Shown: positions 7,174 to 16,173, counted from the first letter of the stretch. The stretch: DNA of 64,000 nt from Vibrio hepatarius (GCF_011806575.1 NZ_JAATOO010000020.1:1-64000); one strand, 5' to 3'. Notes: a model not told the origin generated them from the sequence alone. Made by a program: numbers and translations.

Positions 7174-8376
7174 ATGAAAAACTCGTTTGAACACTCAATG
7201 CCTAACAGCGAAGGATACTTTGGCGAATACGGTGGCAGCTTCGTACCACCTGAGTTGGAAAAAATCATGCGTGAGATAAATGAAGCGTATGAAGAATGCT
7301 GCAAAGACCCTGGTTTTCAAACTGAGTTAGCTCGCCTGTACAAGCACTTCGTCGGTCGCCCTAGCCCGATTTTCCACGCAGAAAACCTGTCCAACAAATA
7401 CGGCGTTGATATCTACTTAAAGCGTGAAGACCTCAACCACACTGGCGCACACAAGATCAACCACTGCTTGGGCGAAGCGATTTTGGCGAAGAAGATGGGT
7501 AAAACCAAACTGATCGCCGAAACTGGCGCGGGTCAGCACGGTGTGGCACTGGCGACTGCAGCCGCGTTGGTTGGATTAGAGTGTGATATCTACATGGGTG
7601 AAGTCGACATTGCCAAAGAACACCCGAATGTGGTGCGTATGCGTATTCTTGGTGCCAACGTTATTCCTGCCACTCATGGACGTAAGACACTGAAAGAAGC
7701 TGTTGACGCAGCGTTTGAAGCCTATCTGAAAGACCCGATTACTCAGCTCTACGCGATTGGCTCGGTTGTTGGTCCTCACCCTTTCCCGAAAATGGTGCGA
7801 GATTTCCAATCGATCATCGGCAATGAAGCGCGCGTGCAATTTCAGGAAATGACCGGCAAGTTACCGGATAACTTGGTCGCTTGTGTTGGTGGCGGTTCAA
7901 ACGCGATGGGTTTATTCAGCGCATTCTTAGAAGATGAGCAAGTGGCTATTCACGGTGTTGAGCCAGCGGGTCGTTCACTACAAACGCCAGGAGAGCACGC
8001 TGCAACCTTAACGCTTGGTGAACCTGGCGTGATGCATGGCTTTAAGTCATACATGCTGAAAGATGAACAAGGCGAGCCGCAAGAAGTGTATTCAGTCGCC
8101 AGTGGCTTAGACTACCCATCAGTTGGTCCACAGCACAGCTATCTAAAAGACTTAGGACGTGTCAACTACGGTTCTATTAGCGATGACGAAGCCATTGATG
8201 CGTTCTTTGAGTTGTCGCGCCAAGAAGGCATTATCCCAGCGATTGAATCATCACATGCCGTTGCGTACGCGTTAAAACTTGCCAAACAAGGCGTGAAAGG
8301 TTCGATTTTGATCAACCTATCAGGCGGTGGTAAAAAAGATATCGTTTTTGTGTTTGAAAATCACGCCCCAAAATAG
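7174..8376 (+). CDS. trpB: Orphan tryptophan synthase beta chain (TrpB, no TrpA nearby)
   Basis: A 400-residue PLP enzyme with all main TrpB signatures: [22 protein letters not shown], the PLP lysine in HTGAHKINH (K94), the catalytic glutamate in AETGAGQHG (E116), the phosphate-binding VGGGSNA, and [11 protein letters not shown]. TrpB joins indole and L-serine to make tryptophan through an aminoacrylate intermediate. The usual C-terminal SGRGDKD is SGGGKKD here, and GSVVGPHP replaces the enterobacterial GTAAGPHP, so it belongs to a separate lineage. No trpA or other trp gene is in the window, so it may salvage indole or act as a serine deaminase or synthase of another kind. A hairpin terminator follows. 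Confidence 0.88.
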   Translation: MKNSFEHSMPNSEGYFGEYGGSFVPPELEKIMREINEAYEECCKDPGFQTELARLYKHFVGRPSPIFHAENLSNKYGVDIYLKREDLNHTGAHKINHCLGEAILAKKMGKTKLIAETGAGQHGVALATAAALVGLECDIYMGEVDIAKEHPNVVRMRILGANVIPATHGRKTLKEAVDAAFEAYLKDPITQLYAIGSVVGPHPFPKMVRDFQSIIGNEARVQFQEMTGKLPDNLVACVGGGSNAMGLFSAFLEDEQVAIHGVEPAGRSLQTPGEHAATLTLGEPGVMHGFKSYMLKDEQGEPQEVYSVASGLDYPSVGPQHSYLKDLGRVNYGSISDDEAIDAFFELSRQEGIIPAIESSHAVAYALKLAKQGVKGSILINLSGGGKKDIVFVFENHAPK

Positions 8377-8410
8377 GGGTTTGTGTTTTTAATAAAACCG
8401 CCATAAACGC

Positions 8411-8440
8411 ATATAGCCACCTGAGTGTAGGTGGCTATAT
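8411..8440. terminator. Hairpin terminator after trpB
   Basis: Perfect 11-bp stem ATATAGCCACC / GGTGGCTATAT with an 8-nt loop, between two convergent genes (trpB and the diguanylate cyclase). Only weak T-runs flank it. Confidence 0.75.
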
Positions 8441-8527
8441 CCTTGTTAACGTTGAAGATACGCAGACTGGTGGTTACAACCTTTTTTAGAGAATCTAATA
8501 ACTTTGCCGTTCAGACAGGGAATATAT

Positions 8528-10441
8528 TCAACTTTTGGTATCGCTGGTTTCTTTTTTCATAGGGAAATCAAGCACCGCATAACGCTCTAAATTACTGACA
8601 ACTCTATTCCTGCCTGTCGCTTTTGCTTTGTATAGGTTCTGGTCAGCCACTTCGAGCATTTTCTGAATGTCGTGGCCGCCATCAAACGCTGTGACACCAA
8701 TACTAACGGTTACCTTTTCAACCTCTTCAAATTGGAAGTGCTCGATGCTTTTTCTCAGTTTTTCAGCGACTAATACCCCTTCTTTAAGTTCGGTATTGGG
8801 ACAAACAACGATGAACTCTTCTCCCCCCCAGCGACCGATAAAATCTGTCTGTCTCACGTTATAACGTAATAGGTTTGATACTTCGACCAGAGTTTTATCA
8901 CCGACTAAATGCCCATGTGAGTCATTGATGGTTTTAAAGTGGTCGATATCCAAGATCAGGACACTAAATGGTGCGGCATAACGCTGTGATCTTTTATATT
9001 CAGAATCCAGTACATGATTTAGCTTTGATCGATTGTAAAGGCCTGTGAGTACATCCTTATCGGAGATTGTTTGAAGCTTACGTTTGTCTGTAATATCTGA
9101 GGAAACGGAGATATAACCAACTTTCTGACCCTCATTATCGTAGCGAGGAGAAATATAAGTGTTTAACCAGAAGCTTTCCCCATTCCGATGTTGGTTGTGA
9201 AACTCACCTTGCCAAGTCTGTCCATCCGATATTTTTTGCCACATCTCAACAAAATCACTAGGCTCTGTACTATCATGTTGAAATATTGAACTCGGGCGTC
9301 CTACAACTTCTCCTCGTCTGTAGCCGCTCAAGTTACACATCGCATCATTTATGCGGGTAATCGTGCCAGTTAAATCAGTATCCACAATCGGAACATGCTT
9401 ATCAACGATGCTGGTATAAAGCTCATGTTCAGTAGTTAATTCTGCTAACTGTTCAGAGTTTTTAGCCGGGCCATAAGCGACAGCCAAGCCTATGGGAAAC
9501 GCCACGAGACTTACAATAAAAATGAATAACAAGCTTGACGTAAGTGCTTGTTGATTTGCTGTTTGGGTGAGCTTTTCAGAGGGGAATACCAGCAACCGTA
9601 ACTCTTCATTGTTGCCCAAAAGCGCAGAAACATCGAGGTGTTTCATCGACTTAATCTCATTCACCGTTAGGTTCAAAACCTCTCGCGAAATAGCAAATTT
9701 GTTCAAATAGCGTGACCAGCTATACTCTTGATGATTCGAAAAAACGATATGCCCCTCTCCGTCAATTAGGTAGGCATCTAAGCCTTCATAGGACGTAAGT
9801 ACATTTAGCATAAAAGTCGCATCTAAGTTGGCAGCCACCAAACCCAAAAATTCGCCTTTTTCTCCTTTTATTGCGCTGGAGACTCGCAATGTCGGCCGAT
9901 AGGGAATCTCGTACACACCATATTCTTTATTCAGATCCAAATTTGAGACATAGTATTGGCCTTGCGGTAGCGGTTTGGTCGCTTGAAAGTAATAACGTCC
10001 GCTTTTGTTTTGTAAGTCTTGATAAGGCTTAACCGAATAATGTACATTTTCGTTTATGTTTGTATCAGCATTGATTTTAACCCTCTCATTTCCACTCGCA
10101 TCCAAGAAGCGCAGTTGGTAGATTGACGAGTTAGTTTGTATCAAGCTGAGCATGAACTTTTCAAGTTTGAGTAAATTGTTAGATGTTGGTAGTTCAACAT
10201 ACTCACTTAAAGCATCACTCGTGGCTAAAATTTCAACATTCTTCTTTAGCCCATTAATAAAAAAATTGACGGCAGTGCCTGCTCTATCGAGTTGGAAGTC
10301 TATCTTATTGTTCACATTGTGTTGGTTGTATGAATGAAACTGAAAATAACTGATAACAGATGATAGCAAGGCAATAATTAAGCCAAAGGAGAAGAAGTAA
10401 TAAAAATATTTTCGGTATATTTTCGACTTGATATTTTTCAT
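8528..10441 (-). CDS. Membrane diguanylate cyclase, dCACHE-PAS-GGDEF
   Basis: A 637-residue inner-membrane sensor. A first membrane helix (about residues 12-33) precedes a long extracytoplasmic region of dCACHE type (to about residue 290), and a second helix follows (SSLLFIFIVSLVAFPIGLAVAYG). Then come a PAS domain (NLSGYRRGEVVGRPSSIFQHD, with a PAC-like tail WLNTYISPRYDNEGQKVGYISVSSDIT) and a GGDEF domain. The active site is GGEEF (RWGGEEF), with an inhibitory RQTD site just before it, so it should make cyclic di-GMP and respond to product inhibition. It stands alone. The ligand is unknown; CACHE domains often bind amino acids or small organic acids. Confidence 0.9.
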   Translation of the reverse strand: MKNIKSKIYRKYFYYFFSFGLIIALLSSVISYFQFHSYNQHNVNNKIDFQLDRAGTAVNFFINGLKKNVEILATSDALSEYVELPTSNNLLKLEKFMLSLIQTNSSIYQLRFLDASGNERVKINADTNINENVHYSVKPYQDLQNKSGRYYFQATKPLPQGQYYVSNLDLNKEYGVYEIPYRPTLRVSSAIKGEKGEFLGLVAANLDATFMLNVLTSYEGLDAYLIDGEGHIVFSNHQEYSWSRYLNKFAISREVLNLTVNEIKSMKHLDVSALLGNNEELRLLVFPSEKLTQTANQQALTSSLLFIFIVSLVAFPIGLAVAYGPAKNSEQLAELTTEHELYTSIVDKHVPIVDTDLTGTITRINDAMCNLSGYRRGEVVGRPSSIFQHDSTEPSDFVEMWQKISDGQTWQGEFHNQHRNGESFWLNTYISPRYDNEGQKVGYISVSSDITDKRKLQTISDKDVLTGLYNRSKLNHVLDSEYKRSQRYAAPFSVLILDIDHFKTINDSHGHLVGDKTLVEVSNLLRYNVRQTDFIGRWGGEEFIVVCPNTELKEGVLVAEKLRKSIEHFQFEEVEKVTVSIGVTAFDGGHDIQKMLEVADQNLYKAKATGRNRVVSNLERYAVLDFPMKKETSDTKS

Positions 10442-10631
10442 TGATCCTTCTTCTGTATCTCATAAACCCTTAAATAAAAGTATTATATCAAATGTATATT
10501 GACAAGATTAGCGGCCTGATAATCAGATATGAACCACTGAGAGCTTTGTGTAACCTCGCGCCATGCAGCATTCTGACCAATACAGACATTTTTAGTGGTT
10601 CTTGTTGTTGCCTAAACTCATTTTGGGGCAA

Positions 10632-10662
10632 AAAAGAGTCAGCCTGACGGTCTGACTCTTTT
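10632..10662 (-). terminator. Terminator of the HTH/DUF3820 operon
   Basis: Perfect 11-bp stem AAAAGAGTCAG / CTGACTCTTTT with a 9-nt loop, 60 bases past the last leftward gene (10722). The minus-strand read ends in TTTTTGCCC. Confidence 0.8.
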
Positions 10663-10721
10663 GAATGGAAAACTCATGGTATCGGGGAAGGATTTAGGGA
10701 GTTGTGGCAGGTTACACTCGC

Positions 10722-10967
10722 TTACTTTTTGGTCTGATGACCCGTCTTCTTTGCAAGCTCTTGCATCGCCTCGGCAAACGTCGTTGTCCCGCCTTTGGCT
10801 TTAACCTGTACTACTTTATACCCGATCTTTTCCAACGCTTGGCGTTCTGCTAAAACAGCTTTGTCATCTTGCTGACTACCGTGAGCAGGCTGATGAATGT
10901 AACACCCCTCTAGTTGACCATCTTCGACCAATTGGTGGTGTTTCAGTGCATCGATATCAAAATTCAT
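10722..10967 (-). CDS. Small unknown protein (81 aa)
   Basis: An 81-residue soluble protein, MNFDIDALKHHQLVEDG at the start and KKTGHQTKK at the end. I do not recognise the family. It contains a predicted helical middle (VLAERQALEKIGYKVVQVKAKG) and no membrane segment or cysteine pair. It is the third gene of a leftward set with an HTH protein and a DUF3820 protein, followed by a terminator, which supports it being real. Confidence 0.6.
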   Translation of the reverse strand: MNFDIDALKHHQLVEDGQLEGCYIHQPAHGSQQDDKAVLAERQALEKIGYKVVQVKAKGGTTTFAEAMQELAKKTGHQTKK

Positions 10968-11009
10968 AATAAATCTTTTAATTAAAAATGAAGGAGTTTC
11001 TATGGCAGG

Positions 11010-11225
11010 TTATATCCGCTTCAAAGGCTTCACGACACTATCTAAACCTTCAATTTTCAGAGCTAAACACAACTTGAGCAAATCACCTAACTCCCCTTCT
11101 GGCCAACCTTTCTTGTCGAACCACAGCAGGTACTCTTCAGGTAAATCAATCAATACTCGGCCAGCATACTTACCAAATGGCATCTGTATTCTTGCCAACT
11201 TAAGCAGGTTTTCTTTTTCCAACAT
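11010..11225 (-). CDS. DUF3820 family protein
   Basis: A 71-residue protein with the DUF3820 pattern MPFGKYAGRVLIDLPEEYLLWFDKKGWPEGELGDLLKL. The short phrase PFGKYKG..I.D.P..YL.W resembles the zinc-free core seen in DUF3820/RNase T-linked modules. Function unknown. It is preceded by an HTH gene and followed by an 81-residue unknown on the same strand. Confidence 0.75.
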   Translation of the reverse strand: MLEKENLLKLARIQMPFGKYAGRVLIDLPEEYLLWFDKKGWPEGELGDLLKLCLALKIEGLDSVVKPLKRI

Positions 11226-11309
11226 GACGTAAATTCAATGGTCAATTTTGCCAAAGGTTACCATTAAAACCCGATTCACTGTAGCGAGTTGAGCGCTTCA
11301 ACCCGCAAC

Positions 11310-11678
11310 TTAGTTTGGCAAAGAGTCGTCATCGTTGATGATATGCGCGTATTCCACAATCACTTGATTGCCTTCGATGTAAGCATTTTGTATTTCGCCA
11401 TCAACGCTCATACGACTTTTCAGGTAAACCACTTTTGGCCCTGTATCTGACTGCTCTTTTAATGATGGAAAGACGTGATTTGGTTCTAAGCGCAACAGAC
11501 GGCAAAAGTGGCTGATGAACGACATATTCAGCGGTTTTTCTCCACGTAGCATTTGAGAAAATGCAAGTTGGCTCATACCGAGTTTTTTGGCGAATTCCAT
11601 CTGGGTCAAACGCATTTTGGACTTTTGTGACATCCAAGTTTGATAAAGTGCGTCTCTGTCGCGTTCTGTAAATTCCAT
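11310..11678 (-). CDS. XRE-type helix-turn-helix protein
   Basis: A 122-residue protein. Residues about 22-70 form a Cro/CI-type HTH (RLTQMEFAKKLGMSQLAFSQMLRGEKPLNMSFI), followed by a short beta-rich tail (KVVYLKSRMSVDGEIQNAYIEGNQVIVEYAHI). It is probably a DNA-binding regulator, perhaps of its own small operon with the two downstream genes. It resembles phage-type repressors in the HTH only; no phage gene is near. Confidence 0.75.
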   Translation of the reverse strand: MEFTERDRDALYQTWMSQKSKMRLTQMEFAKKLGMSQLAFSQMLRGEKPLNMSFISHFCRLLRLEPNHVFPSLKEQSDTGPKVVYLKSRMSVDGEIQNAYIEGNQVIVEYAHIINDDDSLPN

Positions 11679-11836
11679 GATGATTCCTTGTATGAGTTAG
11701 TGTCGCTGATTGTCAGCCTTTTCAGACAAGATCATGTCATCAAAACGTTAGAGCAAATTAAAGGTTCGGTTGAATAAAGCGCTTATTTGCTGTGGCTTCA
11801 GCCCTTGCTAGAACCTAAATATACCAAGCCAAGTAA

Positions 11837-11866
11837 AAAAGCAGACACGTTATGCGTCTGCTTTTC
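11837..11866 (-). terminator. Terminator of the carboxypeptidase gene
   Basis: 10-bp stem AAAAGCAGAC / GTCTGCTTTT with a 9-nt loop, 17 bases beyond the leftward stop at 11883. The minus-strand read ends in a T-run. Confidence 0.8.
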
Positions 11867-11882
11867 CATTAAAGTGAATCGC

Positions 11883-13049
11883 TTAGAACCAGCTGGCGAC
11901 CAAACGTTTAACCCAATCAAGCATTCGCTTGAAGAATCCACCCTCTTCTACATTATTTAAGGCAACCAAGTCGGTTCGCGCAACTTCCTTATCATCGACC
12001 ACGTAAATTACGTCACCAACTTTATCGCCTTTGCGAATGGGTGCAGTGAGGTCACCTTGCGTTTCCAGTACCGCTTTCAGATTGGAAAGCGCGCCTTTAC
12101 TCAGTGTCAGGTACACATCTTCACTTACACCAACATCAAGGTTATCTTGCTCACCCATCCACACTCGTACCTCGCTCAGCTTCTCCCCTGCTTTGGTCGG
12201 AGAGATGGTATCGAAAAACCTGAAGCCATAGCTAAGTAACTGCTTACTTTCAGATTCTCGGTTCTTGGTACTGCTCGACCCCATCACTACACTGATCAAA
12301 CGCATATCACCGTTGGTCGCCGAAGTCGCCAAGCTGTACCCTGCGCCGCTGGTATAGCCGGTTTTCATTCCGTCGACATTCAGGCTGCGGTCACGCAACA
12401 AGCCATTGCGGTTGTATTGGGTAATGCCGTTGTAAGTAAATGAGAGCTCACTGTACATCGGGTAGATCTGCGGTAAATCGCGAATAATGGCTTGGCTGAG
12501 CTTGGCAATATCACGCGGCGTCGAATACAGCTCATCGCTGTCTAAGCCGTGAGGATTGGAAAATGCCGTGTTCGTTAAACCCAGTTTGCTTGACCAATTG
12601 TTCATTAAGCTGACAAACGCATCTTCACTGCCAGCAACGTGCTCTGCAATCGCTACTGCAGCATCGTTACCAGACTGAACGACGAGCCCGCGATACAGGT
12701 CATCGAGAGAGACTTGTGTACCGACTTCAATAAACATCTTCGATGAGTCTGGGAAATTCCGAGCCCAAGCACGCTGGCTGATTGTCACTTGGTCATCCAG
12801 TGCAATATTGCCTTGCTTCACTTCTTGACCAGCCACATACGCTGTCATCAACTTGGTTAAACTCGCAGGGTTGAGCTGATTATCAGCGTTCTTCTCTACT
12901 AGAACCGTTCCGGTGTTGTAGTCCATCAAGATGTAACCTTTGGCACCAATTGCCGGCGGATCAGGCACTATGACCGGAGCTGCAACTGTGGCAAAAGAAA
13001 GAACCATTAGAGATAGAGCAGTAGTAGTGTTTCTCATAGTCACGTTCAA
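11883..13049 (-). CDS. D-alanyl-D-alanine carboxypeptidase (PBP5/DacA family)
   Basis: A 388-residue periplasmic enzyme with a signal peptide (about residues 1-23). The three active-site motifs of class C low-mass penicillin-binding proteins are present: S63-L-T-K66, S126-G-N and K229-T-G. It trims the terminal D-Ala from peptidoglycan stem pentapeptides. The C-terminal PBP5-type beta domain ends in an amphipathic helix (FFKRMLDWVKRLVASWF) that should anchor it on the outer face of the inner membrane. Single gene with its own terminator. It may be a paralogue of the main dacA, which I cannot check here. Confidence 0.9.
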   Translation of the reverse strand: MNVTMRNTTTALSLMVLSFATVAAPVIVPDPPAIGAKGYILMDYNTGTVLVEKNADNQLNPASLTKLMTAYVAGQEVKQGNIALDDQVTISQRAWARNFPDSSKMFIEVGTQVSLDDLYRGLVVQSGNDAAVAIAEHVAGSEDAFVSLMNNWSSKLGLTNTAFSNPHGLDSDELYSTPRDIAKLSQAIIRDLPQIYPMYSELSFTYNGITQYNRNGLLRDRSLNVDGMKTGYTSGAGYSLATSATNGDMRLISVVMGSSSTKNRESESKQLLSYGFRFFDTISPTKAGEKLSEVRVWMGEQDNLDVGVSEDVYLTLSKGALSNLKAVLETQGDLTAPIRKGDKVGDVIYVVDDKEVARTDLVALNNVEEGGFFKRMLDWVKRLVASWF

Positions 13050-13223
13050 AGGCTTCCGAGTTAAAATCGTTTACTCAGTATAATCAAGCCACAGAAGGAA
13101 TCAGCGGCTTTGTAAACAATCGTTACTTTTATTGAAGATTTATCGCAAATATTAGAGCTCGGTGTTCACTCAACACTAGGGCGTGTTGACTCGCCTCACA
13201 TGCGGTTTCTAAGACGAAAACAA

Positions 13224-13251
13224 AAAAACCAGCATCTAAGTGCTGGTTTTT
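13224..13251 (-). terminator. Terminator of the small membrane protein gene
   Basis: Perfect 11-bp stem AAAAACCAGCA / TGCTGGTTTTT with a 6-nt loop, 22 bases past the leftward stop at 13273. Confidence 0.85.
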
Positions 13252-13272
13252 ACAATCTGTTCAGAAATGAGT

Positions 13273-13629
13273 TTACGCGGCTGATTCAACCATCTGCTTT
13301 TTCATCAACTTGTCTTTGTGAGCGAACCAAACGTATGTTGCGACAATCGAGAAGAACAAGTAAGACAGAGCAAACACAAACGGTGAGCCAATCAAACCTT
13401 GGCTTACGCCCCAACTGACACCGGCAATCGTTACGGTGATCTTAGCTAACAGGCCACAGATCAGCAGGAGCAATGCCAACTGAGGAAAACGGCTGCTTCT
13501 GAAAGCAAACCAATAACACGCACCGACGGCCATGGTAGAGATGTAAAGGCCTAGCAGAAAGGAATGAAGATGTTCAGCTGACGCAACACCCGCAGTAACC
13601 GAAATTAACAACAATATAAACAGCTTCAT
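13273..13629 (-). CDS. Small inner-membrane protein (118 aa), unknown
   Basis: A 118-residue protein with four hydrophobic stretches (about residues 3-18, 23-43, 52-70 and 82-102) and a short charged tail. The N-terminal stretch could be a cleaved signal (ITAGVASAEH-like) or the first helix. I do not recognise the family. It is monocistronic with a good terminator. Confidence 0.7.
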   Translation of the reverse strand: MKLFILLLISVTAGVASAEHLHSFLLGLYISTMAVGACYWFAFRSSRFPQLALLLLICGLLAKITVTIAGVSWGVSQGLIGSPFVFALSYLFFSIVATYVWFAHKDKLMKKQMVESAA

Positions 13630-14093
13630 ATTTTACCTCGACTTAAAACTGGCAAAAGCTTCCTTTCATTTTTGCAAACTCATTTTGCGGATATTTTCGC
13701 CAATCTATTACAAAGATCAAGGGCTATTTTTTGTTGTTTTCTTAAACAAACTGACAAAAGACTAAGTTGTAATATTTTTGTTAAATAAATATTTTTAAAG
13801 GGCTCTTGTACTCTTAAGCCTCAGGCGATTTTGAACAAATAGCAGTTTTTAAATGTTACAGATAAATAACATTTGAAATATTTGGAAACTTTACGTTTTT
13901 GTGATCATTGGCCATAGGGATAAAAATTCACAGTTGCATATGAGAGTTGCAACGATAGTTTTCACTTATCTAATGAGAGCAGTAAATATCGGCAAATTTA
14001 GTGTGAGCTTAGCCACTGTTCGTTTTTTTTCAGCTCGTCTAGTGATAACGCCTCTGCTACCTTTGCGTCACAAATATTTAGCCCTTAACTCTC
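13630..14093. other. 464-bp AT-rich divergent intergenic region
   Basis: Lies between the leftward membrane protein gene and the rightward exporter gene. It contains an 8-bp inverted repeat, AAATGTTA at 13851-13858 and TAACATTT at 13867-13874, which could be a regulator site. I see no gene in it that I would support. Confidence 0.4.
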
Positions 14094-15257
14094 ATGCCTT
14101 CTGAGTACCGAATTAAAAAGATCGTCGAGATCGGCGATACACTTCACCGCAGTGGTTGCGCCCCGTATAAATTAGAGAAATACACGCAATTTTATGCTCG
14201 TAAGCATGGGGTCGATGTCATGATCCAAGCGACGCCAACGACGGTGAATTATCAGTTTCCTGATGACAACAATGCGGTAGTGATGAAACGCCACCAGCCA
14301 CCTTCTATTAACCTCAGTTTGCTGGCCAATACCATCATCCGTATCAACCAACCCAGTCAGGAACCAGTGCCTGAACCAGTCGGGTATCCTAAGTGGGTCA
14401 TCGCTTTAGCCAATATGGGCATTCCACCGGCTTACCTAATGTTGGTTGGCAGCACCTTAGATGCTATCTATATCTCTGTGTTTATGGGATTTGTGGTCTG
14501 GCTTGCGCAGCAAGTTTGCACCGCCAGACGCCGTATCGCGGTCGAATTTATTGCGGCATTGCTGACGGGCATCTTGGTCGCTTTTTTTGCCAGCACCGCC
14601 GCCAATATTCCGGTGTGGGCGTTGTGTATCGCCGCAGTGATCTTGTTTGTTCCCGGCCTGTCGATCGCCAACTCGCTTGAATGTCTAGCGTTTAACGATC
14701 TGGTTTCCGGAACAAGCCTGTTTGGGCAAAGTGCTTTGACTTTAATTAAGCTCTTCGTCGGTATCGTGATGGGACTCAACATTGGCGAGTCGATCTGGGG
14801 GCAAGCCGAAGCATCCAAATACGTCAACGAAGTACCTCTATGGTTGCACATCTTTGGACTGTTCCTGCTGTCCATTTCGCTCGGGATCATCTTCAACGCG
14901 CGTCCAAAAGACATATTGCTGGGGTTACCTGTTGCGATTCTTGGTATGTGGGGGCCGTTCTATCTCGGCTTTGAAAGCGGCTGGGTCGTTGGCACTTGGG
15001 TAACAACGGTATTAATCACACTTTATGGCACTTGGTTGGCGAAAAAGATGGAGCTGACAGGCGCCATTTACATCGTGCAAGGGATCATCATTCTCGTGCC
15101 AGGAAGCCGAGTGTTAGTCAGTGCAGGTCAGTCGGTTTTTGAACAGTCGATTCTGCCAATCCCGAGTATTGGTCTCTCTGCGCTATTTATGTTTTCAGCG
15201 ATTGTCGCTGGCCAAATTACGGCTTACTCGATCTACTCGCCAAAAGTCGAGCAATAG
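14094..15257 (+). CDS. Threonine/serine exporter family protein (ThrE; YjjP-YjjB fusion)
   Basis: A 387-residue membrane protein. The soluble N-terminus (about residues 1-95; IGDTLHRSGCAPYKLEKYTQFYARKHGVDVMIQATPTTV) matches DUF1212 (ThrE/YjjP). It is followed by about ten membrane helices, with the second half matching the YjjB-like ThrE_2 domain (from about residue 245). In E. coli these halves are the separate YjjP and YjjB. The family exports threonine and serine or, for YjjPB, succinate. The substrate here is not shown by the sequence. It is monocistronic, followed by the large hairpin that also covers the end of arfA. Confidence 0.85.
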   Translation: MPSEYRIKKIVEIGDTLHRSGCAPYKLEKYTQFYARKHGVDVMIQATPTTVNYQFPDDNNAVVMKRHQPPSINLSLLANTIIRINQPSQEPVPEPVGYPKWVIALANMGIPPAYLMLVGSTLDAIYISVFMGFVVWLAQQVCTARRRIAVEFIAALLTGILVAFFASTAANIPVWALCIAAVILFVPGLSIANSLECLAFNDLVSGTSLFGQSALTLIKLFVGIVMGLNIGESIWGQAEASKYVNEVPLWLHIFGLFLLSISLGIIFNARPKDILLGLPVAILGMWGPFYLGFESGWVVGTWVTTVLITLYGTWLAKKMELTGAIYIVQGIIILVPGSRVLVSAGQSVFEQSILPIPSIGLSALFMFSAIVAGQITAYSIYSPKVEQ

Positions 15258-15280
15258 TCTTCTCGTCTATCTATACAAAG

Positions 15281-15337
15281 AAAGAGCCCTATTCAAACTT
15301 CGCTTGCTGTCTAAGCGGCTTTTGAATAGGGCTCTTT
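15281..15337. terminator. Large hairpin shared by the exporter gene end and the 3' end of arfA
   Basis: A perfect 17-bp stem (15281-15297 with 15321-15337), extended by an inner CGCTT/AAGCG pairing. On the plus strand it ends the exporter transcript. On the minus strand its 5' arm encodes arfA codons 63-68 and the arfA stop codon (15311-15313) is in the loop region. Placement of a hairpin in the coding end is a known hallmark of arfA control by nonstop mRNA. Confidence 0.85.
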
Positions 15338-15523
15338 CCCCTTGTGCTTCATTTTACGGCAGAAGCTGCCTTTACCTTTTTTCGCTTTTTCGACTCTCAC
15401 TTTGAACAGTGGACTGGTTACCACCGCTTTTAGAGCATTGTCTTGTATTTCACCTCGCCCGACTTCCAGCGTAGCTTGGAGTGAGGAACCCTGATTGCCT
15501 TTATGACGCTTATGCTTAGGCAT
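15311..15523 (-). CDS. arfA: Alternative ribosome-rescue factor ArfA
   Basis: Starting at the ATG at 15521-15523, which has a GGAG ribosome binding site seven bases upstream, the product is 70 residues. Residues about 24-60 match Arf[38 protein letters not shown], close to the E. coli [37 protein letters not shown] region. ArfA recruits release factor 2 to ribosomes stalled on messages lacking a stop codon, as a backup to tmRNA. The frame is open to 15604, but that start lacks a good site. The 3' end sits in a 17-bp hairpin, expected to yield truncated nonstop messages so that ArfA is made when tmRNA is limiting. Confidence 0.88.
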   Translation of the reverse strand: MPKHKRHKGNQGSSLQATLEVGRGEIQDNALKAVVTSPLFKVRVEKAKKGKGSFCRKMKHKGKEPYSKAA

Positions 15524-15903
15524 GAATATTCTCCAAATCAAATATTTACGATCGACTCTACAATGCGCTAATTGCAAACGAAAAGATATAGATACGTTTA
15601 TCAATAGAGCATTGTGACAAATATTACACTATTTATAGTTTGATAGGTATTATTTTAGAAACTGTACCTAGCGCAAGTTTCTCAGAAAAATCTCACTTCT
15701 AGGGTTCCAAATCAACTTATTTTGATTGACTTAGCATCACTTAGCTTTAAACTGGATTGCAGCTAGAAAACGGTACTTGTTTATCTCCGCCGTTTCGTTG
15801 GATTTCTTGTATCTCTTCCGTAACGTCGTGCGCAATAGCAATCTCCTTTTCCACGCTATAGTTGCCGTCATGGCTTTTACAAGATTCATCAAGGATACAC
15901 ATT
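15524..15903. other. 380-bp region with the cold-shock gene leader
   Basis: Between arfA and the cold-shock gene. cspA-type genes carry long 5' leaders that fold differently in the cold, so the part before 15904 is probably leader and promoter. I see no gene here; an antisense open frame over the cold-shock gene is not convincing. Confidence 0.5.
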
Positions 15904-16113
15904 ATGTCTAACACTGTTACTGGTACAGTTAAATGGTTCAACGAAACTAAAGGATTCGGTTTCATCAAACAAGAAAACGGTCCAGACGTTTTCGCTCACT
16001 TCTCAGCAATCGAAGGTGACGGTTTCCGTACTCTTGCTGAAGGTCAAAAAGTTGAGTTTGTTATCACTCAAGGCCAAAAAGGCCCACAAGCTGAACACAT
16101 CAAAGCTGTTTAA
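15904..16113 (+). CDS. Cold-shock protein, CspA family
   Basis: A 69-residue single cold-shock domain. Start at the ATG at 15904 gives [41 protein letters not shown], with RNP1 (KGFGFI) and RNP2 (DVFAHFSAI) in place. These proteins bind single-stranded RNA/DNA and act as RNA chaperones at low temperature. Codon use is strongly biased, as for a highly expressed gene. A terminator follows. Confidence 0.95.
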   Translation: MSNTVTGTVKWFNETKGFGFIKQENGPDVFAHFSAIEGDGFRTLAEGQKVEFVITQGQKGPQAEHIKAV

Positions 16114-16135
16114 CTTGTAGTGAAATAAGATTTAC

Positions 16136-16165
16136 AATAGCCAGCACATTTGCTGGCTATTTTTA
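16136..16165 (+). terminator. Terminator of the cold-shock gene
   Basis: 11-bp stem AATAGCCAGCA / TGCTGGCTATT with a 4-nt loop, then a T-run. It ends only a few bases before the next gene's start at 16174. Confidence 0.9.
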
Positions 16166-16173
16166 TATCTGAT

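Noticed and set aside
13901..14104. Possible 67-residue gene before the ThrE-type exporter
   Set aside because: No ribosome binding site, overlaps the exporter start and has no recognisable features.
15747..15968. Leftward open frame over the cold-shock leader and start
   Set aside because: Opposite the conserved cold-shock domain and its leader; no ribosome site and no domain.
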